Below are positions 1-8,543 of a stretch of DNA of 64,000 nucleotides, one piece after another. Within the stretch, counting starts at the first letter, position 1, and each line of letters starts with the position of its first letter. The position numbers and the translations under genes were made by a program. Origin of the DNA: Geobacter sp. (lineage in GTDB: Bacteria > Desulfobacterota > Desulfuromonadia > Geobacterales > Geobacteraceae); assembly GCA_003314535.1 (NCBI GenBank), contig POSG01000003.1, positions 124,001-188,000 of the forward strand, written 5' to 3'. The notes under the pieces were generated by a model. The model did no database searches and was not told the DNA's origin. It saw only the letters and a list, made by a program, of their open reading frames with translations.

Positions 1-460
1 CGGTCCGGTGATTGGCGCCCCCCCCGACGCGCACGGCGTACTTTTCCAGCAGGCGCAGACCCGGCGTGGTCTTCCTGGTATCCACGACCCTGGCGCGGGC
101 GCCGCCCACCGCGTTGCGGTATCGGGCGGTGAGGGTCGCTATCCCGCTCATCCTCTGCAGCAGGTTCAGGGCCACCCGCTCCCCCTGGAGAAGCACTGAG
201 GCATCGCCCTGCAGTTCGGCCAGGACATCACCCTTGGAAACGGTGTTTCCGTCGGAGCAGAAAGGGGTGAATACAACCTCGGGGTCCAGCAGTGAAAACA
301 CCCTTGATGCGACCCGCATTCCGGCCACAATGAACGGCTCCTTGGCGACGAATCGCGCACGTGCCGGCCGTTTCCCCTCGACCACCGCCAGGGTCGTCAG
401 GTCACCGGTGTGTATGTCTTCCCGGAGTGCGTTTTCAATTATCGCGTCTACACCAAGCAT
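1..460 (-). CDS. nadC: Nicotinate-nucleotide pyrophosphorylase (quinolinate phosphoribosyltransferase), 3' end cut by window edge
   Basis: About 153 N-terminal residues are present; the rest lies beyond position 1. NadC joins quinolinate and PRPP to give nicotinate mononucleotide in the cytosolic de novo NAD pathway. Visible family signatures are the N-terminal EDIHTGDLTT stretch, LLQGERVALNLLQRMSGIAT in the middle, and the DTRKTTPGLR and YAVRVGGGANHR motifs that build the quinolinate/PRPP site. The start is the ATG at 458-460, preceded at suitable distance by a GGGGGA ribosome-binding site. A promoter match lies just upstream. No other NAD gene is in view. The call is firm; only the C-terminal half is unseen. 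Confidence 0.93.
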   Translation of the reverse strand, partial: MLGVDAIIENALREDIHTGDLTTLAVVEGKRPARARFVAKEPFIVAGMRVASRVFSLLDPEVVFTPFCSDGNTVSKGDVLAELQGDASVLLQGERVALNLLQRMSGIATLTARYRNAVGGARARVVDTRKTTPGLRLLEKYAVRVGGGANHRT

Positions 461-492
461 GAACCGTTCCCCCAAATCCGCGGCAATGACCT

Positions 493-521
493 TTTATAAC
501 ATAGGTTCAAAGGGACAGCAA
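493..521 (-). promoter_or_regulatory. Sigma-70-type promoter for nadC
   Basis: On the minus strand TTGCTG (516-521) and TATAAA (493-498) are separated by 17 nt and lie about 35 nt upstream of the nadC start. The match was made by eye. Confidence 0.5.
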
Positions 522-708
522 CCGCTAATACTTCGTTTACGCTAGCAAAACCGGTATTCCGCGCATGTCCGGGACTGCAGTCCTGATCGCGGTTGAGATG
601 GATTGGCAAATGGTTGCCCTGAACATGTGCGTGGATTTTAATTGGGAACGCAAAAGCGGAAACGTCTGCTGAGGATGTTAATCTATCGGATGAGCTTTCA
701 AGAAAGGA

Positions 709-783
709 TGGTGATCCCAAGGGGACTTGAACCCCTGTTACCGACGTGAAAGGCCGGTGTCCTAACCGCTAGACGATGGGACC
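709..783 (-). tRNA. tRNA-Glu (anticodon TTC)
   Basis: A full cloverleaf is visible on the minus strand: acceptor GGTCCCA pairs with TGGGATC, the anticodon loop is CTTTCAC giving TTC, the T-loop is GTTCAAGTC, and the 3' CCA is encoded. It lies 37 nt downstream of tRNA-Gln and probably shares its transcript. Confidence 0.96.
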
Positions 784-820
784 AAGCCGATATATGGCGT
801 AGCCGAAGGCATGGTTGGTA

Positions 821-894
821 TGGCTGGGGGACAAGGATTCGAACCTTGGTTGGCGGAGTCAGAGTCCGCAGTCCTGCCGCTAGACGATCCCCCA
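821..894 (-). tRNA. tRNA-Gln (anticodon CTG)
   Basis: Minus-strand cloverleaf with acceptor TGGGGGA, anticodon loop CTCTGAC (CTG), T-arm GGTTCGAATCC and encoded CCA. It is the first gene of a Gln-Glu tRNA pair. Confidence 0.95.
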
Positions 895-909
895 TCAGAC
901 AGAGAAATC

Positions 910-938
910 TATATACCAGAGACATTATCGGGCGTCAA
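910..938 (-). promoter_or_regulatory. Sigma-70 promoter for the tRNA-Gln/tRNA-Glu pair
   Basis: TTGACG (933-938) and TATATA (910-915) are 17 nt apart, and the tRNA-Gln 5' end lies about 16 nt after the -10. This strong match in the expected place supports co-transcription of the two tRNAs. Confidence 0.7.
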
Positions 939-981
939 GCATTTTGAATGCCTTCCGTAAGCGCATTTTTCACATCAACGG

Positions 982-1527
982 TCAGTTCCGGCGAATCTGC
1001 TCCGCGCCTGCTTCGAGCGCCTTCACGTTGTCCGGGATGTATTTGTGGTTGCGTTCCGGCAGAGTATCTTTCAACGCTTCGGCCAGCGCCGCCAGTGACA
1101 CGGCGCCCGTCCTGGCTGCATACGCGCCCACGGCAACCATGTTCACCATCCGGGAATCACCCAAATCCATGGCAATGGCATTCATGGGGATGGAAACGAA
1201 CTCGATATCCTTCCTCGGACAGGTCGAAATATCGACCAGTGACGCATTGACGATGCAGATCCCCCCGGACCTTATCCTGGGGCAGTACTTATCGAATGCC
1301 GTCTGGTTCAGCAGCACACCCACTGAAGGGTTGCCGATCACCGGCGAACCGACGTCGCCATCTGAGATGACCACGGTGCACATGGCTGCGCCGCCGCGCT
1401 TCTCCACGCCATATGACGGCATAAAAGAAACATTCCTGTCCTCGATCATTGCCGCATGGGAAAGCAGCGTTCCCGCGAGGAGCACTCCCTGCCCGCCGAA
1501 ACCGGCCATGTACATGTCATGCCTCAT
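982..1527 (-). CDS. 2-oxoacid:ferredoxin oxidoreductase, gamma subunit
   Basis: About 182 aa. The N-terminal GFGGQGVLLAG motif and SYGVEKRGGAA are typical of the gamma (POR_gamma) subunit that assembles with the alpha and beta chains of ferredoxin-linked 2-oxoacid oxidoreductases. The family converts 2-oxoglutarate or branched 2-oxoacids plus CoA into acyl-CoA, CO2 and reduced ferredoxin. Start: the ATG at 1525-1527 (MRHDMYMAG) has GGGAG about 9 nt upstream; an ATG six bases earlier (1533) is possible. It is the last gene of the minus-strand set ferredoxin-alpha-beta-gamma and lies 80 nt after the beta gene. Substrate specificity cannot be read from this subunit. Confidence 0.9.
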   Translation of the reverse strand: MRHDMYMAGFGGQGVLLAGTLLSHAAMIEDRNVSFMPSYGVEKRGGAAMCTVVISDGDVGSPVIGNPSVGVLLNQTAFDKYCPRIRSGGICIVNASLVDISTCPRKDIEFVSIPMNAIAMDLGDSRMVNMVAVGAYAARTGAVSLAALAEALKDTLPERNHKYIPDNVKALEAGAEQIRRN

Positions 1528-1607
1528 CAACATTCTCCCATCCCTTTTATAAGTGGTTTTCATCCGGAAATGCAGGGGAGACACCCTGTCAGTTTACAGA
1601 TCGGAAA

Positions 1608-2351
1608 TCAAAGTTCTGCGGTGTTCTTGAACGTCCCCAGCTTGAAGAATTCGCACATCTCCCTGCCGACCCGCTCATTGGCCTCGATGGGGTTCATCCC
1701 CCAGTTCGTGGGGCATGCGGCAAGCACCTCGACAAACGAGAACCCCTTCCCCTCCACCTGGTAGCGGAAAGCTTTCCTGATCTGCTTCTTCGCATCCATG
1801 AGATTCTTGGGCGAATTGACCGCGGCACGGGCCGAGAAAGCCACGCCGTCGAGCCCGCTCAACAGCTCGGCCATTCTTATGGGGTAGCCCTCGACCTGGG
1901 GCTTTCTGCCATAGGGAGAAGTCGAGGTCTTCTGTCCCAGGAGCGTGGTCGGCGCCATTTGCCCGCCAGTCATGCCGTAGGTGGTATTGTTCACGAAGAT
2001 GACGGATATGTGCTCGCCCCGATTGGCGGCGTGGATGATCTCCGCCGTGCCGATCGCGGCCAGGTCCCCGTCACCCTGGTAGGTGAAGACGAACCTGTCC
2101 GGCCGTGCCCGCTTCACGCCGGTGGCAACCGCCGGCGCCCTCCCATGGGGTGTTTCGATCACATCGATATCGAAATAGTAGTAAAGAAAGACGGAACAGC
2201 CGATGGATGCTATGCCGATGGTCTCCTTCTGCAGCCCGAATTCATCCAGGGCTTCGGCGACCAGCCGGTGAATGGTGCCATGGTGGCATCCGGGGCAGAA
2301 GTGGGTCTGCACGTCCTTGAGACTTGTCGGCCTCTTGAATACCTGTTGCAT
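1608..2351 (-). CDS. 2-oxoacid:ferredoxin oxidoreductase, beta subunit (thiamine diphosphate-binding)
   Basis: 247 aa from the ATG at 2349-2351, which has AGAGG about 8 nt upstream; longer open frames upstream lack the family's N-terminus. Visible features are HFCPGCHHG near the N-terminus, the GDGDLAAIG thiamine-diphosphate motif, [12 protein letters not shown] and the ACPTNWGM segment, all standard for Kor/Vor/Por beta chains. It carries the ThDP centre that decarboxylates the 2-oxoacid. It lies 104 nt downstream of the alpha gene. Cysteines beyond the conserved CPGC are few, so the extra [4Fe-4S] clusters must come mainly from the neighbouring ferredoxin subunit. Confidence 0.92.
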   Translation of the reverse strand: MQQVFKRPTSLKDVQTHFCPGCHHGTIHRLVAEALDEFGLQKETIGIASIGCSVFLYYYFDIDVIETPHGRAPAVATGVKRARPDRFVFTYQGDGDLAAIGTAEIIHAANRGEHISVIFVNNTTYGMTGGQMAPTTLLGQKTSTSPYGRKPQVEGYPIRMAELLSGLDGVAFSARAAVNSPKNLMDAKKQIRKAFRYQVEGKGFSFVEVLAACPTNWGMNPIEANERVGREMCEFFKLGTFKNTAEL

Positions 2352-2455
2352 TTCATTACCTCTTCGTATGGGTACGTGAAATATCCGCGTCGGTCTTTCG
2401 ACCTTCACCCGGTCGATTCCAAGGGGATGGGGAATATTCGAAGCGGATTGACTGA

Positions 2456-3511
2456 TCAATAATACTTCTTTATCTGGCCCAGTATCTCCTCCGGGGTCGG
2501 CAGCGAACCGGTCCCGGACGGCCTGCCGTAAAAATACACCTCAGCGTCGCGCGCGACCGAAAGACGCACATCCTCGACCATCTGCCCGGTATTCAGCTCC
2601 ACGTCCAGGACTTTCTTGCACCGGGCAGTCCTTTCGGCAAATGCGGCCGACGGGAAAGGGAACAGGGTGACGGGACGGAGCAGACCGACCTTGAGCCCCT
2701 CTTCACGGGCCATCATGACCGCGGTCTTGGCGATCCTGGCCGCAGAACCGAACCCCGTCACGATGAGATCCGCGTCGCTGGTCTGAAAATCCTCCCAGCG
2801 GGTTTCCCTGGCCTTCATTTCCCTGTATTTGGCGTCAAGTTTCCAGTTGTGCGCCTCCAATTCTCCGTCGCCCAGGTAGAGGGACTTGATGAATCTCTGC
2901 TCGCCGTCGCCCTTTCCCCGCAGCGCCCAGTCCTTGGCCGGCAGTTCCCTGTGCGGTCGTGGATGCGGCACAAGAGGCTCCTTCATCTGCCCGACGACCG
3001 AATCACCCAGGATCATGACGGGAGTGCGGTAGATCTCCGCAAGATCGAAGGCCAGCATGGCCAGGTCGTACATCTCCTGTATCGATGCAGGGGCAAGGAC
3101 GATTATGTGGTAACCTCCATGCCCCCCACCCTTCACTGCCTGGAAATAATCCCCCTGGGAAGCGTCGATTCCACCCAGCCCCGGGCCGGACCTGGAGATG
3201 TTCACTATTAGGCAAGGCAACTCCATGCCTGCCATATAGGAAATTGCTTCCATTTTCAGCGATATTCCCGGGCTCGAGGAAGAAGTCATGGCCCTCGCTC
3301 CGGTTGCGGCTGCGCCCATGACCATGTTGACGGAGGCGATTTCACTTTCCGCCTGGATAAAGACGCCGTTCAGCTTCGGCATCTCCCGCGACATGTATTC
3401 CGGAATATCATTCTGGGGGGTAATGGGATAGCCGAAGTAAAAGCGGCATCCGGCTTCGATTGCCCCCCTGCAAATAGCTTCATTTCCTCTTACCAGCAAA
3501 CGCTTTGCCAA
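2456..3511 (-). CDS. vorB: 2-oxoacid:ferredoxin oxidoreductase, alpha subunit (VorB/KorA type), TTG start
   Basis: 351 aa. The N-terminus ([20 protein letters not shown]), the [15 protein letters not shown] motif, [19 protein letters not shown] and KGGGHGGYH are characteristic of alpha chains, most like those called VorB (3-methyl-2-oxobutanoate:ferredoxin oxidoreductase); a KorA (2-oxoglutarate) role is not excluded. The start is taken as TTG at 3509-3511 because GGGGAGG lies 6 nt upstream and family alignment begins there; an ATG at 3541 would add ten residues without a good ribosome site. A promoter match lies 100 nt upstream, downstream of the ferredoxin gene. Confidence 0.9.
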   Translation of the reverse strand: MAKRLLVRGNEAICRGAIEAGCRFYFGYPITPQNDIPEYMSREMPKLNGVFIQAESEIASVNMVMGAAATGARAMTSSSSPGISLKMEAISYMAGMELPCLIVNISRSGPGLGGIDASQGDYFQAVKGGGHGGYHIIVLAPASIQEMYDLAMLAFDLAEIYRTPVMILGDSVVGQMKEPLVPHPRPHRELPAKDWALRGKGDGEQRFIKSLYLGDGELEAHNWKLDAKYREMKARETRWEDFQTSDADLIVTGFGSAARIAKTAVMMAREEGLKVGLLRPVTLFPFPSAAFAERTARCKKVLDVELNTGQMVEDVRLSVARDAEVYFYGRPSGTGSLPTPEEILGQIKKYY

Positions 3512-3610
3512 TTCAATCCTCCCCGTTTGAAGATATGGCATACTTATACCGCGCCAAGGGCGGGTGCGGCCTCCGCACGACACAACCCGCAGCCATGTTC
3601 GGGTGTAGCA

Positions 3611-3639
3611 TTATTACCTCTGTTTGACAAAACCGTCAA
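3611..3639 (-). promoter_or_regulatory. Possible internal promoter upstream of the alpha subunit gene
   Basis: TTGACG (3634-3639) and TAATAA (3611-3616) are 17 nt apart in the 171-nt gap between the ferredoxin and alpha genes, so alpha-beta-gamma may be transcribed separately from the ferredoxin. Confidence 0.45.
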
Positions 3640-3682
3640 TTGTTAATGGCTTAAAAAGCGAAAGATGCGGAAAACAGGACCG

Positions 3683-3889
3683 TCACTTGAATACCTTGAT
3701 GGCAACGTCCGGGCACATTTCAGCGCATAGTGCGCACCCGGTGCACTGAACTTCTGTTCCTTCGAACACTGCCGGCTTATAACCGAGATTATTGATATGC
3801 TCACTCGTGGCAATGAGTTTCTTCGGACATGCTATGGTACAAAGAGCGCAACCTTTGCATCTCAGTTCATCAATCTCTATTCTTGGCAT
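3683..3889 (-). CDS. 2x[4Fe-4S] ferredoxin, delta subunit of the 2-oxoacid oxidoreductase
   Basis: 68 aa with two clusters of the form CxxCxxCxxxCP: CKGCALCTIACP at residues 15-26 and CTGCALCAEMCP at 49-60, which bind two [4Fe-4S] clusters. The length and position fit the delta/ferredoxin subunit that takes electrons from the ThDP centre. GAGGAAAC precedes the ATG at 3889. It is first in the minus-strand set, followed by alpha, beta and gamma. Reduced ferredoxin made here would feed biosynthesis or reverse-TCA-type carboxylations in an anaerobe. Confidence 0.92.
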   Translation of the reverse strand: MPRIEIDELRCKGCALCTIACPKKLIATSEHINNLGYKPAVFEGTEVQCTGCALCAEMCPDVAIKVFK

Positions 3890-4178
3890 ACGGATGTTTC
3901 CTCACTGTTGAAGGCTCGCAGCGCCTTCATAGAATTGTTAATAAGTTTCTCAATCCAACCCTGCGCAAGCTGCACATCTGCAATTCAATACATGGAAGCG
4001 TGAACTGCGGAACCGCATTCCTCCCTCATATCATTCGTGCCGTTCAAACCCTTCCAGGACCATCCCTCAGCATTCCCGCATTTTCAGGTTTGCTGTTTCA
4101 GTCCTGCATTGCATGACACAAATACAATCCAGTATTACCCATAATGTTTACCATGACTGCAACAGGCATCTTTTTTTC

Positions 4179-4207
4179 TTGATTTTACATATTTTTGCGA
4201 TTAAATA
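4179..4207 (+). promoter_or_regulatory. Promoter for mucR in the divergent gap 3890-4246
   Basis: TTGATT (4179-4184) and TAAATA (4202-4207) are 17 nt apart, about 40 nt before the mucR start. The surrounding 357-nt gap separates the divergent ferredoxin and mucR genes and becomes AT-rich toward mucR. No RNA gene or convincing reading frame was seen in it, and no clear promoter for the ferredoxin gene was found. Confidence 0.45.
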
Positions 4208-4246
4208 AATGCATACTTACCAATTAAACTGATAAGGAGGGATACA

Positions 4247-4732
4247 ATGCCCGCAACATTAGTGGAACTAGCCGCCAACATTGTCTCATCGCATGCTTCT
4301 GTCAATGAAATGTCGACAGAAGAGCTGCTGCAGGAAATCCAGAAAGTATTCTCTGCACTGCAGCAGCTGGATGTTGCCGGAACGGCAGGGCAGGCAGCCG
4401 AAGCTGAGCCGAAGGCGCCGCCCATGTCGCTCAAGAAAGCCTTCCAGGCTGACCAGGTATTCTGCATGATCTGCGGCAGGGGCGGCATGAAGACCCTTGC
4501 CCGCCATCTGGCCCAGACACATGGAATAAAGCCGGGTGAGTACCGCAAGCAGTTCGGAATCCCGTCGAATCAGCCCCTGACCGCAAAAAACTTTTCCGAG
4601 GGAAGAAGGAAAATGGCCCATGACAGGGGATTGGCCGACAACCTGGCTAAGGCGCGTGCAGTTCGGGCAGCGAAACTGGCTGAAAAGGCAGCCCCTGCGA
4701 AACCGGCCAAGTCATCCAGAAAGAAAGCCTGA
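4247..4732 (+). CDS. MucR/Ros-family zinc-finger transcriptional regulator
   Basis: 161 aa. The core carries a prokaryotic zinc finger with C73, C76, H87 and H92 (CMICG...RHLAQTH), followed by HGIKPGEYRKQFGIP, the ROS/MUCR signature. Family members bind AT-rich DNA and act as global, often nucleoid-like regulators of surface and motility genes. The C-terminal 30 residues are an Ala/Lys/Pro tail resembling a histone-like DNA-binding extension. AAGGAGG lies 7 nt before the ATG. It is the only plus-strand gene in the first 50 kb and converges on ctpA across a perfect palindrome. Confidence 0.92.
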   Translation: MPATLVELAANIVSSHASVNEMSTEELLQEIQKVFSALQQLDVAGTAGQAAEAEPKAPPMSLKKAFQADQVFCMICGRGGMKTLARHLAQTHGIKPGEYRKQFGIPSNQPLTAKNFSEGRRKMAHDRGLADNLAKARAVRAAKLAEKAAPAKPAKSSRKKA

Positions 4733-4762
4733 GGCAACAGGATCAAGCCTGTCAACTCCGCA

Positions 4763-4800
4763 GGGTCGCGGCTGTTGCTGCGCAGCAACAGCCGCGACCC
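4763..4800. terminator. 38-nt perfect palindrome between convergent mucR and ctpA (likely bidirectional terminator)
   Basis: GGGTCGCGGCTGTTGCTGC is followed directly by its exact reverse complement, giving a 19-bp stem with no mismatch on either strand. It lies 30 nt after the mucR stop and 14 nt after the ctpA stop. There is no T-run on either side, so it is not a textbook intrinsic terminator. Confidence 0.55.
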
Positions 4801-4814
4801 CTCAGCAGCGAACT

Positions 4815-6143
4815 TTACCCCGCCTTGCGCATAGTCTTCAGGATTTCCCACCCCTTCAGAAGATCCAGCGCACGCATGATCTGGTAGTCGCTCCTTGTCT
4901 GTTCATCCATCTTGATCGTGACAGGCTTGGATTCCTTTTTCTCTTTGCCGGTCCCGACGGTATCAGATTCGAAATGATTCTCCAGGTCCTTTTCACGGAT
5001 ATTGAGAGAGTCCTTCTTCTCCCTCGCGGTTATCTCCAGGTTCTCCACGACTATATCCGGCGTGATGCCCTTTGCCTGAATCGAGCGCCCCTTCGGAGTG
5101 AAGTACCTGGCTGTCGTGAGCCTCAGGCCCGAATCCTCGGAAAGCGGGATTATTGTCTGGACAGAGCCTTTTCCGAAACTCTGCGTACCGAGCACGACGG
5201 CCCGGTTGTGGTCCTGGAGGGCGCCGGCCACGATCTCCGATGCACTGGCACTCCCGCCGTTGATCAGTACGACCATGGGATATCCCAGCTCTTTTTTGCC
5301 TTTCCGGGCGGAAAATCTCATCTTCGAATCCGGGTCGCGGCCTTCGGTATAGACGATCAGGCCGTCTGCGACAAAATGGTCGGCAACCTTCACAGCCTGG
5401 TCCAAAAGTCCGCCCGGATCATTTCGCAGGTCCAGGATGAGTCCTTTAAGTGATCCGCCATTTTCCTTTTTCAGTGACTCAAGCGCTTTGACCAGGTCGT
5501 CATCGGTCTTTTCCTGGAACTGGGCTATTCTTACATAGCCGTAACCGGCATCGATCGTCTTCGACTTGACGCTCTTCACCTGCACAATGTCGCGTACCAG
5601 GGTAAAGTCTTTGGGCTTATCAAAGCCATCACGCATTATGGTTATGGTGACTTTTGTGCCTTTCTGTCCCCTCATCCGCTTGACCGCATCCACGATGCTC
5701 ATGTCCTTGGTAAGGTGATCGTCGATCTTGAGTATCTGGTCGCCGGCCTTTATGCCGGCCCTGAAGGCAGGAGTATCTTCAATCGGAGAAATGACCGTCA
5801 GATAGCCGTCCTTTATGGTGATCTCGATTCCCAGTCCGCCGAAAGAGCCCTTGGTTTCGATCTTCATTTCCTTGTACATGTCCGGCGGCAGAAACGAGCT
5901 GTGGGGGTCGAGAGAGGACAGCATCCCGTTTATGGCCCCGTAGACCAGCTTTTTCGTATCCACCTCCTCCACATAGTTCTTCTGCACTATCTTGAGAACA
6001 TCGGTGAAAAGTTCGATGGAATCGTAATCATTGCCGCCTCCGGCAACGCACTTGCGCTGCACTCCGAAACCGACCGACACGACAAGCGCTGCAACAGCTG
6101 CAACGACCAGTGCCAGTTTTTTCCCTTTCCCGCGCTTGAACAT
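4815..6143 (-). CDS. ctpA: Carboxy-terminal processing protease (peptidase S41)
   Basis: 442 aa from ATG 6141-6143, with GGGAGG 6 nt upstream. An N-terminal signal/anchor segment (residues 9-27) is followed by the S41 N-terminal helical region, a PDZ domain (about 95-185, with FGGLGIEI) and the protease domain. The catalytic pair is Ser302 in GGSASASEI and Lys325 in SFGKGSVQ. CTPs cut C-termini of periplasmic substrates and often act on murein hydrolases. That fits its neighbours, an EnvC-like hydrolase activator and FtsEX, which lie directly upstream on the same strand. A charged C-terminal extension of about 60 residues follows the protease core. Confidence 0.94.
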   Translation of the reverse strand: MFKRGKGKKLALVVAAVAALVVSVGFGVQRKCVAGGGNDYDSIELFTDVLKIVQKNYVEEVDTKKLVYGAINGMLSSLDPHSSFLPPDMYKEMKIETKGSFGGLGIEITIKDGYLTVISPIEDTPAFRAGIKAGDQILKIDDHLTKDMSIVDAVKRMRGQKGTKVTITIMRDGFDKPKDFTLVRDIVQVKSVKSKTIDAGYGYVRIAQFQEKTDDDLVKALESLKKENGGSLKGLILDLRNDPGGLLDQAVKVADHFVADGLIVYTEGRDPDSKMRFSARKGKKELGYPMVVLINGGSASASEIVAGALQDHNRAVVLGTQSFGKGSVQTIIPLSEDSGLRLTTARYFTPKGRSIQAKGITPDIVVENLEITAREKKDSLNIREKDLENHFESDTVGTGKEKKESKPVTIKMDEQTRSDYQIMRALDLLKGWEILKTMRKAG

Positions 6144-6166
6144 CTTGCCTCCCGAAAACCTGCTAT

Positions 6167-6307
6167 TTATTTTTCCTTTTTCCAAATTTCCAGATATTTC
6201 TCATGCATATCATGCATAAGATCCGTAACATTCGCAAACTTGATCGCCTCCAGCCCGCTGGAAACAACTATCAGTGTCCAGATCGGAAACGAGGATTTTC
6301 TTGCCAC
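6167..6307 (-). CDS. Probable 46-aa protein between envC-like and ctpA, GTG start
   Basis: A frame of 46 codons fills the 190-nt gap between the EnvC-like gene and ctpA. Its predicted product starts MARKSSFPIWTLIVVSSG and ends with a charged helix (HDMHEKYLEIWKKEK). The amino-acid pattern, hydrophobic then amphipathic and charged, and its snug placement in the operon look like a real short gene. The start is GTG at 6305-6307; the ribosome site is poor (GGAAACGG). It matches no family I recognise. Alternatively the gap is plain leader of ctpA. Confidence 0.45.
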   Translation of the reverse strand: MARKSSFPIWTLIVVSSGLEAIKFANVTDLMHDMHEKYLEIWKKEK

Positions 6308-6336
6308 GGCGAGAAAAGACCGTTTCCGGGCAGAAA

Positions 6337-7596
6337 CTAACGGACCCAGGGTGACGGGTCTATAGCCCTCCCCTGGTACCTTATCTCGAAATAGAGCATG
6401 GGCCCCCTGGTGGAATCAACGTCTCCGACACTTGCGACCACTTCGTTGCGGGACACGCTGGCCCCTGCCCTTTTCGCAACCCTCGAATTATGGGCATAGA
6501 CGCTCAAGAAGCCGCCGCCATGGTCAACGATGACCATGTTGCCGTAACCTTTGAAATAATCAGCGAAGACAACAGTACCGTCATAAACGGTGCGCACATC
6601 CGAGCCGCTCGGTGCGGAAATGGAAATACCGTTGCTGAATGTGAAAGAATTGAACTCAGGATGCTTGTGCCTTCCATAGGTATCAATGATTCGTCCCCTG
6701 GCAGGCATTGCAAGGCGCCCCTTCTGGGAGGCAAAGCCGGAGGAAGCTTTCATCGGCTGGATTTCCGCGGTTTCCACACTGGTATCCGGTGTTTGTTTCC
6801 CTGCCTTGGCCTGGGCTTTGTTACGAGTCTTTGCCTGGGCTTTTTTCGCAGCGGCGATCTGGTCCCGTCTTTTTGCAGTATATCTTTTTCTGCTTTCTGC
6901 TTCAAGCCTTTGCACGATCGCATGCAGCCTGCGGGAATTTGCTTCCAACTCGGCAAGCGATGACTGATAGGCCTTCTTTTCCTCCCTGACCTTGACAAGA
7001 TAATTGGTTTTATTGATTTTTTCCTGTTCAATCTGTCGCTTGGTCTGTTCGATGCTTCCCTTGAGGCCTGCCTTGCGCCGTGCGTCACCTTCCATGGAAC
7101 GCTTCAGACTGCGCAACACCTCGACCTGCTCGTTGTAAGCGGCTACCAGTTTCCGGTCATTGTCGACCACTGCCTTCATGTAGCGGAGATTTTCCTGCAT
7201 CTGGGGAAGGGACTGTGAAGAGAAAAGAAACCGGACCGTTCCCGTATCACCGGCCTTGTACGCAGCCACAAGCCGCTTCTGAATCATCGCCTTGCGCGCA
7301 TCCGCTTCTTTCTGCGCGCTTTCGATGGCCTGCTGCGTCTTTCCGATCCTGCCCTCAACAGACTTGAGATCCCTGCTGAGAGCGGAGAGAGACGTCTCCT
7401 TTTCCCTCAGGCTGGTGTTTATGCGCGTCAGTTCGCTCGAAACGCGGTTCTCCACCTGGGAGGTCTTTTTGATCAAAACCTTCTTCTGGCTGATTTCAGT
7501 TTTTATGCCCTGCAGTTGCTTCTTGACGTCGGCGCCGAAGGCAGCAACGGCTAGAACACAGGACAGGACCAGTACTATGAAAAGCTTTATGCGCAT
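6337..7596 (-). CDS. EnvC-like murein hydrolase activator (coiled coil plus degenerate M23/LytM domain)
   Basis: 419 aa from ATG 7594-7596, two bases after the ftsX stop. A signal peptide (FIVLVLSCVLAVAAFGA) precedes a long coiled coil (about 25-250) and a C-terminal M23/LytM domain. In the last domain the usual zinc HxH is replaced by MLYFEIR, as in E. coli EnvC, so it probably activates amidases rather than cutting murein itself. Genes downstream of ftsEX encoding coiled-coil periplasmic proteins commonly make the FtsX partner that receives the ATP-driven signal. A Lys/Ala-rich linker separates coil and LytM domain. Confidence 0.87.
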   Translation of the reverse strand: MRIKLFIVLVLSCVLAVAAFGADVKKQLQGIKTEISQKKVLIKKTSQVENRVSSELTRINTSLREKETSLSALSRDLKSVEGRIGKTQQAIESAQKEADARKAMIQKRLVAAYKAGDTGTVRFLFSSQSLPQMQENLRYMKAVVDNDRKLVAAYNEQVEVLRSLKRSMEGDARRKAGLKGSIEQTKRQIEQEKINKTNYLVKVREEKKAYQSSLAELEANSRRLHAIVQRLEAESRKRYTAKRRDQIAAAKKAQAKTRNKAQAKAGKQTPDTSVETAEIQPMKASSGFASQKGRLAMPARGRIIDTYGRHKHPEFNSFTFSNGISISAPSGSDVRTVYDGTVVFADYFKGYGNMVIVDHGGGFLSVYAHNSRVAKRAGASVSRNEVVASVGDVDSTRGPMLYFEIRYQGRAIDPSPWVR

Positions 7597-7598
7597 GA

Positions 7599-8543
7599 CT
7601 ATAGGGTTATGAACCTTTTCAATGACGTGAGGCTGCCGAGAAACCCAAGCATAGCACCTCCCGCAAGCAGGAAGGCGCAATGTGAGAGCGGCAGGAAAAC
7701 GAGCCCGGCAGCAGCCTGGCTGAAGCTGAGCAGGAAGTCGGCATTATGCAGGAACAGAGAATAAGCGCCCAGTATGAGCAGCAATGCCAAGCCTGCTCCC
7801 ACGATTCCCTGGAGTACACCTTCTATGAGGAATGGAACCTTTATGAAAAAGCGGGTGGCGCCTACCAGCCCCATGAGCTCCAGTTCGTCCTTGCGGGAAT
7901 AGATGGTCAGCTTGATGGTATTGGCTACTATGAAGACGACTGCCAAAACGAGAAAACCTCCCAGCAGGAGTCCCGCGAAACGGACAACCACCATGAAATC
8001 CGAGAAACGCTTGACCCATTCCTCGCCGTACTGCACTTCGCCGATCCCGGGCATGGACTTCAACCGCGCGACAAAGCCGGCTATTGCCTCCCCTTCCCGC
8101 ATGTGGCGCTTCAGGCGTATTTCCAGGGAAGAGGGAAGCGTTTCCGGGGTGACGTCCTGCAGCAGCTTTTCCTGTCCCTTCAGCCGCTGGGCAAATCTTC
8201 GCATGGCCTCTTCGCGCGAAACGTAGGTAATGCCGGACACTCCCCCGGCAGCCCGTATTTTCGATGAAAAGGAAGCCACTTCACCGGACGTGAGTTCACG
8301 GTCGAAATATACCGTGACCTGCACGCGCTCACTCCAGGTTTCAGTCACCCGTTCCAGGTTCACGTAAATGAGCAGAAACAGTGAAAGGATGAGGAATGCC
8401 AGCGATATGGTCCCCACTGTTATCAGGTTCACCAGGACATTCTGCCTGATATTCAGCAGGGCACGCTCAATGAAATAGTGGAGCCTCCCCAAAAAGCCTT
8501 CCCGTGCCAGCTTGGGCCGTTTCTTTTTTTTCTCATGAGACAT
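7599..8543 (-). CDS. ftsX: Cell-division protein FtsX, permease-like subunit
   Basis: 314 aa. The basic cytosolic start (EKKKKRPKLAREG) is followed by one membrane helix (about 33-58), a periplasmic loop of about 110 residues with the FtsX extracellular fold, and three C-terminal helices, giving the usual four-helix topology. FtsX and the ATPase FtsE drive murein hydrolase activators during division. The start overlaps the ftsE stop by 11 nt, and the stop is two bases before the EnvC-like start, so the three genes are translationally linked. Confidence 0.94.
   Translation of the reverse strand: MSHEKKKKRPKLAREGFLGRLHYFIERALLNIRQNVLVNLITVGTISLAFLILSLFLLIYVNLERVTETWSERVQVTVYFDRELTSGEVASFSSKIRAAGGVSGITYVSREEAMRRFAQRLKGQEKLLQDVTPETLPSSLEIRLKRHMREGEAIAGFVARLKSMPGIGEVQYGEEWVKRFSDFMVVVRFAGLLLGGFLVLAVVFIVANTIKLTIYSRKDELELMGLVGATRFFIKVPFLIEGVLQGIVGAGLALLLILGAYSLFLHNADFLLSFSQAAAGLVFLPLSHCAFLLAGGAMLGFLGSLTSLKRFITL

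Noticed and set aside
3829-4116. Plus-strand frame between the ferredoxin and mucR genes
   Set aside because: Half of it lies antisense to the ferredoxin, the rest in a gap with promoter features; residue pattern not protein-like.
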